The position numbers were made by a program, and so were the translations under genes. Shown here piece by piece: positions 59,091 to 64,000 of a stretch of DNA of 64,000 nt; position 1 is the first letter of the stretch; each line of letters begins with the position of its first letter. The stretch covers positions 372,001-436,000 of the forward strand of contig NZ_QVAI01000005.1 in NCBI RefSeq assembly GCF_003427025.1, given 5' to 3'. This DNA is from Jiangella endophytica. Lineage in GTDB: Bacteria; Actinomycetota; Actinomycetes; Jiangellales; Jiangellaceae. Below the pieces are notes generated by a model. It did no database searches and was not told the DNA's origin. It was given only the letters and a program-made list of their open reading frames with translations.

Positions 59091-62000
59091 TCAGTCCAGC
59101 GGGTAGGCGCGGATGACCTCCTGCTCCAGCCGGGTGCCGTCACCCTGGGCGTCGATCCGCAGCGAGACGTGCTCGGCGTCCGCGGGGTGCTTGACGCTGA
59201 CGGTGTACTCCCCGGCGCCGGACCGCCGGACGACCGCGGGCCGCCAGCTGGCGCCGTCGTCGTACGAGACGTCGACCCGCACCCGCCGGACCGACGGCGA
59301 CGGCGCCCCCACCTGCCCGCCCACGGTCAGGCCGAAGTGGAACGTGCGCCCGGCCGGCGCCCGGTTCAGCGAGTCCAGCGGCACGTCGTACGTCGCGAAC
59401 AGCAGCGGCAGCAACGCGCAGTTCCGGTCGCCGCGGTCGGTGCACGCGTAGTGCGACGGCAGCTCGCCGACGCCGGACGCAGGGGCGGCGGACCGGAACG
59501 TCCACGCCGTCGACGACCGCGTCCCCCAGCTCCACGGCGCGTCGGACCAGGCGTCGATCTCCAGCCGGTACTCCGAGTCCGCCGCGACCGCCGCCAGCAC
59601 CCCGCGCCCGGTCCGCCGGCTGACCACCAGCGCGTCGTCGCGGTACAGACGGGTGGCCGAGTTCTCCCAGCGGGTGTCCCAGGAGCCGTAGTGGCCGTCG
59701 CCGGAGTCGGCGACGTCCTCGATCCAGAAGAACAGCTCGTCGGCGTCGCGGCAGGCCGGGCACGGGATCGCCACCCGGTCCTGCTCCAGCACCTCGCGCC
59801 GCGGCGTCGGCACGAAGGGCGCGCCGAACCAGGTGTCCTCGAGCTGCTCGCCGGCGTCGAGCGTGCGCAGCCGGTCGCGGGCGTGCCGCGCGAGGACCAC
59901 CTCGTCCGTCTCGTAGCCGACGGTCTGCTTCAGCCAGAGCATCCCGGGCGACGCCGTCACGTACTCCGTCCGCTCGACCGGCGCGCGGAAGTAGCGGTAC
60001 GAGTCGAAGGACGACTCCTGCCAGGGCGCGAACGACGCGTTCACGTCCGCGACTGTGCGCTGCGGCGCGTCCGCACGGTAGGTGCTCGAGACGGTGGCGA
60101 GCTCGTCCGGGTCGACGACGTACGAGAGGTCCGTGCCGACCCCGCCGTCCTGGTCGAAGCGCAGGTCGTAGAGGTAGGGGCTGTCCGGCGTCGAGTGGAC
60201 GGTGACGGTGCCGCCGTCGCGGGCGAGCAGCGCCTCGGCCTCGCTGAGGTCCAGTGCGGCGGCGGGGATCGGCAGCCCGCGCTCGACCGCGCCGGAGAAC
60301 GGGTAGCCGGCCCGGCTGTAGAGGAACGCCAGCTCCGCACCCGCGGCCGCGACCGCCCGAATCTGCTCGCTCCACTGCCCGCCGGTCGCCTCGACCAGCG
60401 CGATCCGCCCGTCGAGGTCGACGGCGCCCAGTTCGGCCGGCGTCGCGGCGCCGGCGTCGACGACGTCGCGGCGGAACCGGCCCGCGGGCAGCTCCGGCGC
60501 GTAGACGAAGTACTCCGGCTCGAACGCGGCCAGCCCGGTGCCGTCGACGACGATGTCCGGCTCGGCGAGCGAGACCTGCGTGACGAGATGGAAGCCGCCC
60601 TCGGTGACCTGCTCGGTCGGCGTCGCGTAGACGTCGGTGAACGGCTCGCCGAGCAGGTAGCGGTAGTGCATGGCCTCGCCGGACAGCGGGAATCGCCAGA
60701 ACTCCAGCTTGGCGAAGACCCCCTCGACGGTCCGGCCGACGTCCGCGGTGACCGGGACCGCGGTGCGGCCGTCGAGCACGACGCTCGCGCCGCCCGGGCC
60801 GACGCCGATCTGCGGGTCGCCGGCGAACGTGTAGGTGTACCGCTCGCCGTCCAGCTCGGTCATGATGCTCAGGGCGCTGTACGTGCCCGGCGGGACGCGG
60901 ACGGTCGCCTGGCCACGGGCGTCCAGGTTCGGGAACGACACGTGCTTCGACGAGTCGTCGACGTTCCCGACCTGGACGGTGGCGCCGCGGTTGGGGCGGC
61001 CCTCGCGGTCCAGCACGGTGACCGTCAGCTCGTAGACCTCCGGCTCCTTGTTCAGCCCGAGCGGCAGCGAGACGCTCACCCCGTCCGGTCCGGTCCCGGT
61101 GACGAAGCCGCTGTACAGGCCCGCCGCGCCGAGCGACGGGTCGAGGGTGACGTCGACCGCCGCCGTGCCGTTCGCGGGGACGGTGACCGACGGCGCGCCG
61201 AGCGCGAGCATGCCGGCCGGTGCGGGTGCCGCGCCGACGCTCGCCGACGCCGCGAGGTCCAGCGTGACCGGAGCCTGCGTGCCGTTGGAGAACGTCACGG
61301 TGCGGACGATCGGCTCCAGGCCGGTCTGCGGGTACGGCAGGTAGCCGAAGTTCAGCGGCGCCGGACCGGCGTAGACGCCCTGCGCGACGGCGGTCGCGAC
61401 GTCGACGCGGCCGCCGCCCTGCTGGTAGACGGTGAGCCCCTCGCGCGGAATCGCCGTCGACACCAGTGCGGCCTTGACCTGCTCGGGCGTCCAGTCCGGG
61501 TGCTGCTGGCGGACGATCGCGGCGGCGCCCGCGACGTGCGGGGTGGCCATCGAGGTGCCGGACGCGCTGGTGTACAGGTCGTCGACCGGCGTGCCCATCG
61601 CCGTCCCGGCGGCCCGGGCGGCGACGATGTTCGTGCCCGGCGCGGTGAGGTCGGGCTTGACGGCGTGGTCGCCGACCCGCGGGCCGCGGCCGGACGTCGC
61701 CGCCAGCTCGTCGGTCTTGGTGACGTTGCCGACCGTGAGCGCGGCGTCGGCGGCGCCCGGGTTGGTCAGCGAGTAGTCGCCCGGTCCGTAGTTGCCGCCG
61801 GCGATGACGAACAGCGCGCCGGTCTGCGCGGTCAGCTCGTTCACCGCTTGGCTGAGCGGGTCGGTGCCGTCGCTGGGGTATCCGCCGAGGCTCATGCTGA
61901 CGACGTCGGCGCCGCCCCGCGCGGCCCACTCCATGCCGGCGATGACCCAGGAGTCCTGGCCGCTGCCGCCGTCGTCGAGGACCTTGCCGATCATCAGGTC

Positions 62001-62918
62001 GGCGCCGGGCGCGACGCCGCGGCGGGCACCGTCGGAGCCCGCGCCGGTGCCGGCGACCGTCGCCGCGACGTGGGTGCCGTGGCCGTGCCGGTCGGTCGCG
62101 CTGCCGCCGCCGGTGAAGTCCTGCTGCTCGGCGATCCGACCGGCGACGTCCGGGTGGGCGGGGTCGATCCCGGTGTCCAGGACCGCGACCGTGGTGCCGG
62201 TGCCGTCGAGGCCGCTCGCCCATGCCTCCGGCGCACCGATCAGCGGCACGCTGACGTCGAGTGTCGCGGCGACGCTGCCGTCGAGCCAGACGCCGTCGAC
62301 GCCGCGGTCGGCCTGGACGGCGGCCCAGAAGGCGCCGGCGTCGGCCTTGGCGACCTCGACCGCCGCGCCGTCGATGCTGGGCAACGGGAGGGTGGCGTCG
62401 CTGGCCGGGAGGCGCTCGGCGCGGGCGGCGACGGCGGACGCGGACCGGGCGGCGGCGCCGTCATAGGTGACGATGACCAGCAGCTCGGCGGTCGCGTCGT
62501 CGGCGTACCCGCTCTCGATCAGCCGCGTGACGTTGAACAGCTGGTCGTCGACCGTGCCGGCCCGCACCTGCGGCGCGACCCGGGCCGGGACGACGTAGGT
62601 GTCGCCGTCCAGCTCGTATGCCTCGACCGCGCCGCCGTCCGCGGCGGCGACGGCGACCGACGTCTTCTGGCCGGTCGTGGTCACGTCGACGACGTCACCG
62701 GTGACCAGCGTGACCCGGGTGGTGGCCTCGGCGCTCGCCGAGGACTCCGGCGCGGCGCCGGCGGGGCCGGCCGGCGCCGCGGTCGCCGGGGCGGAGGCGG
62801 TGGCCGTCAGGGCGACGACCAGGATGGTCGCGGACCAGCCGGCCACCCATCGTCGCCGTCGTTCGCGGGATCGAGGCGGTGTCGAAGGCCTGAGGTCGGT
62901 CAGGCGGCGAGGTCGCAC
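59091..62918 (-). CDS. Large secreted subtilisin-like serine protease (S8)
   Basis: 1275 residues from GTG 62918 with GGAGGAG upstream. The signal peptide is RRRRWVAGWSATILVVALTATASAPATAAP. A propeptide (about 60-200) precedes the catalytic domain: Asp in TTVAVLDTGIDPAHPDV, His in DRHGHGTHVAATVAGT, Asn of the oxyanion hole in VIAGGNYGPG, and Ser in SASGTSMATPHVAGAAAIV. The remaining 700 residues are beta-sandwich and PA-like domains (LGAVDLDGRIALVEATGG) and a C-terminal accessory domain. It degrades extracellular protein. Monocistronic. A long frame on the opposite strand is a codon-bias shadow. Confidence 0.93.
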   Translation of the reverse strand: MRPRRLTDLRPSTPPRSRERRRRWVAGWSATILVVALTATASAPATAAPAGPAGAAPESSASAEATTRVTLVTGDVVDVTTTGQKTSVAVAAADGGAVEAYELDGDTYVVPARVAPQVRAGTVDDQLFNVTRLIESGYADDATAELLVIVTYDGAAARSASAVAARAERLPASDATLPLPSIDGAAVEVAKADAGAFWAAVQADRGVDGVWLDGSVAATLDVSVPLIGAPEAWASGLDGTGTTVAVLDTGIDPAHPDVAGRIAEQQDFTGGGSATDRHGHGTHVAATVAGTGAGSDGARRGVAPGADLMIGKVLDDGGSGQDSWVIAGMEWAARGGADVVSMSLGGYPSDGTDPLSQAVNELTAQTGALFVIAGGNYGPGDYSLTNPGAADAALTVGNVTKTDELAATSGRGPRVGDHAVKPDLTAPGTNIVAARAAGTAMGTPVDDLYTSASGTSMATPHVAGAAAIVRQQHPDWTPEQVKAALVSTAIPREGLTVYQQGGGRVDVATAVAQGVYAGPAPLNFGYLPYPQTGLEPIVRTVTFSNGTQAPVTLDLAASASVGAAPAPAGMLALGAPSVTVPANGTAAVDVTLDPSLGAAGLYSGFVTGTGPDGVSVSLPLGLNKEPEVYELTVTVLDREGRPNRGATVQVGNVDDSSKHVSFPNLDARGQATVRVPPGTYSALSIMTELDGERYTYTFAGDPQIGVGPGGASVVLDGRTAVPVTADVGRTVEGVFAKLEFWRFPLSGEAMHYRYLLGEPFTDVYATPTEQVTEGGFHLVTQVSLAEPDIVVDGTGLAAFEPEYFVYAPELPAGRFRRDVVDAGAATPAELGAVDLDGRIALVEATGGQWSEQIRAVAAAGAELAFLYSRAGYPFSGAVERGLPIPAAALDLSEAEALLARDGGTVTVHSTPDSPYLYDLRFDQDGGVGTDLSYVVDPDELATVSSTYRADAPQRTVADVNASFAPWQESSFDSYRYFRAPVERTEYVTASPGMLWLKQTVGYETDEVVLARHARDRLRTLDAGEQLEDTWFGAPFVPTPRREVLEQDRVAIPCPACRDADELFFWIEDVADSGDGHYGSWDTRWENSATRLYRDDALVVSRRTGRGVLAAVAADSEYRLEIDAWSDAPWSWGTRSSTAWTFRSAAPASGVGELPSHYACTDRGDRNCALLPLLFATYDVPLDSLNRAPAGRTFHFGLTVGGQVGAPSPSVRRVRVDVSYDDGASWRPAVVRRSGAGEYTVSVKHPADAEHVSLRIDAQGDGTRLEQEVIRAYPLD

Positions 62919-63052
62919 GGCTCCTCCGGGGGCGAGAGGTGGTCGTACCAGATGTGCCGGATGTCCGGTGCGGACAAGATGGCACCGCCGCCGCCCGGGG
63001 CGGAAGGACTACACGTGGCCGGTAGGCGCCAATGGCGCAAAGATGCCGCTGG

Positions 63053-63946
63053 TCAGGCCCGGCTTGCGACCTCCCGCTCGGCCAGCAGCGTGGCGCTGAG
63101 GACCGACACGTCGTCGTCGCCGTGCCCGGCGGCGACGGCCCGGTGCAGCTGCGCGAGCGCGGCCCGCTGGACGGTGCTGTCGAGATCGCGCCGCTCCGAC
63201 GCCGCGACGACGTGCTCGAGCCCGGCGGCGATCGTCCCCAGGCCCGCGACGTCGGCGTCGTAGCGGCCCGCGTCCAGCCGCTCGCCGTGCTCCGCGACCG
63301 AGTCCCTGAGCAGGGTGGCCAGCCCTTCGGCCAGTGGCGCGAGGTCGGCGCCGTCGATGCCCTCGGCCTTGGCCAGCGCGAACGCGTGTGTCAACCCGGA
63401 GACCGCCGTCCAGAAGAAGTCCAGCAGCGCGACGTCGTACGCGGCGGCGCGGCCGGGGTCGGTGCCGAGGTGGTGCTGAGCGCCGCCGAGCGCGGCCAGC
63501 GTCGCGGCGTGACGCTGGTGGAGCCCGGCCGGGCCGCTGTAGATCAGGACCGCGTCGGGCGTGTCGATGGTGACCGTCGGCGTCATGATCGACCCGTCGA
63601 GGTAGTCGATGCCGTGGCCGGCCGCCCAGCCGGCCAGCTCGCGCGCGGCGTCGGGCGTGTCGGCGGTGAGGTTCACGACGGTGCGCCCGCGCAGCGCGTC
63701 GGCGGCCGGCTCGAGCAGCTGCCGCGCGACCACGTAGTCGACCACGCACACGATGACGAGATCGGCGCCCACGACAGCGTCGGCGACGCTCGCCGCCCGC
63801 GTCGCACCGGCCGCCACCAGTGCGTCGCCCTTCTCGGGGGAGCGGTTCCAGACGGTCGTGGGGTGGCCGTGGGCGAGGAAAGCGCGCGCGAGGGCCTGCC
63901 CCATGTTGCCGAGTCCGAGCACGGTGACCTGCGAAGATGTCGTCAT
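63053..63946 (-). CDS. NAD(P)-dependent oxidoreductase, imine reductase-like
   Basis: 297 residues. The N-terminal Rossmann motif is VTVLGLGNMGQALARAFLAHGH (GxGxxG), then the 6-phosphogluconate/beta-hydroxyacid dehydrogenase-type VWNRSPEKGDAL. The C-terminal half LLDFFWTAVSGLTHAFALAKAEGIDGADL belongs to the imine-reductase subgroup, with Asp at the catalytic position in AAYDVALLDFFW. These enzymes reduce cyclic imines or related compounds. It is divergent from whatever lies beyond the right edge, and reads from a MerR-type promoter. Confidence 0.88.
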   Translation of the reverse strand: MTTSSQVTVLGLGNMGQALARAFLAHGHPTTVWNRSPEKGDALVAAGATRAASVADAVVGADLVIVCVVDYVVARQLLEPAADALRGRTVVNLTADTPDAARELAGWAAGHGIDYLDGSIMTPTVTIDTPDAVLIYSGPAGLHQRHAATLAALGGAQHHLGTDPGRAAAYDVALLDFFWTAVSGLTHAFALAKAEGIDGADLAPLAEGLATLLRDSVAEHGERLDAGRYDADVAGLGTIAAGLEHVVAASERRDLDSTVQRAALAQLHRAVAAGHGDDDVSVLSATLLAEREVASRA

Positions 63947-63955
63947 GCCCGGTAC

Positions 63956-63985
63956 GCTAAACCTTCACGCTGACGTGAGGGTCAA
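63956..63985 (-). promoter_or_regulatory. MerR-type promoter/operator of the imine reductase gene
   Basis: On the minus strand TTGACC (63985-63980) is followed, after an 18-19 bp spacer, by TTTAGC/TTAGCG (63961-63955). The long spacer contains the dyad ACCtTCACG n4 CGTGAgGGT, the hallmark of promoters activated by MerR-family proteins. The transcription start would fall a few bases from the ATG at 63946. Confidence 0.7.
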
Positions 63986-64000
63986 GCCCGTCGGCGGCAC

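Noticed and set aside
59031-63263. A 1410-codon open frame on the plus strand opposite the S8 protease
   Set aside because: It is an antisense shadow produced by extreme GC third-position bias; it is Arg/Gly/Asp-rich with no family pattern, while the minus strand encodes a complete subtilisin.

Overview
The window is very GC-rich, with strong G/C third-position preference, many GTG starts and many ATGA/GTGA stop-start overlaps. F420-type deazaflavin enzymes, an IdeR/DmdR-type iron box, Tat-type secreted proteins and an actinobacterial integrative element all point to a soil-type filamentous actinomycete. The overall style resembles Jiangella-like genera, but the genus is only an impression.

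Layout. 1-13 kb: a TetR gene cut by the window edge, a VOC protein and an MFS exporter; a PP2C phosphatase; an IclR-controlled, translationally coupled operon (FAD oxidoreductase, lipoprotein binding protein, two sugar-type ABC permeases) followed by a large secreted protein of unknown activity; a MarR gene facing two F420-type flavin proteins, one internally deleted; a YdjC/ChbG deacetylase. 13.4-16.3 kb: a compact class III lanthipeptide locus in which the usual lyase-kinase-cyclase enzyme is split into a lyase-kinase gene and a separate cyclase gene, plus a 63-residue precursor with two NSxxSxHC repeats.

16.8-32.1 kb: an accretion zone at the 3' end of a tRNA-Asp gene. Five copies of the tRNA-end/terminator sequence mark successive insertions. 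The left part is relic (IS256 transposase remnant, lipoprotein, RibD-like reductase, P-loop kinase, zinc-ribbon gene inside an inverted repeat, hydrolase, integrase tail). The right part (22.5-32.05 kb) is an actinobacterial integrative element with rep, xis, int and a GntR regulator. No FtsK/TraB transfer gene is visible in it; it carries a Phd-PIN toxin-antitoxin pair, a DUF262-HEPN pair and an Abi-alpha-like gene, several of them lower in GC than the chromosome. Intact tRNA-Asp and tRNA-Glu follow.

32.2-38 kb: core-type genes (metallophosphoesterase, zincin-like protein, UPF0014/FetB permease, PduO adenosyltransferase, MBL hydrolase, GIDE-domain protein). 38.1-46.8 kb: a leftward NRPS-independent siderophore operon in the same order as rhizobactin rhbABCDEF, under an iron box, with an unrecognised 118-codon gene coupled between the acetyltransferase and hydroxylase genes. 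46.8-64 kb: secreted peptidases (M14, large S8), several MFS/regulator pairs, an APH-like kinase, a pterin-dehydratase/VOC protein coupled to an arginase-fold protein with altered metal-ligand motifs, a PHP-domain protein, and an imine-reductase-like gene behind a MerR-type promoter at the right edge.
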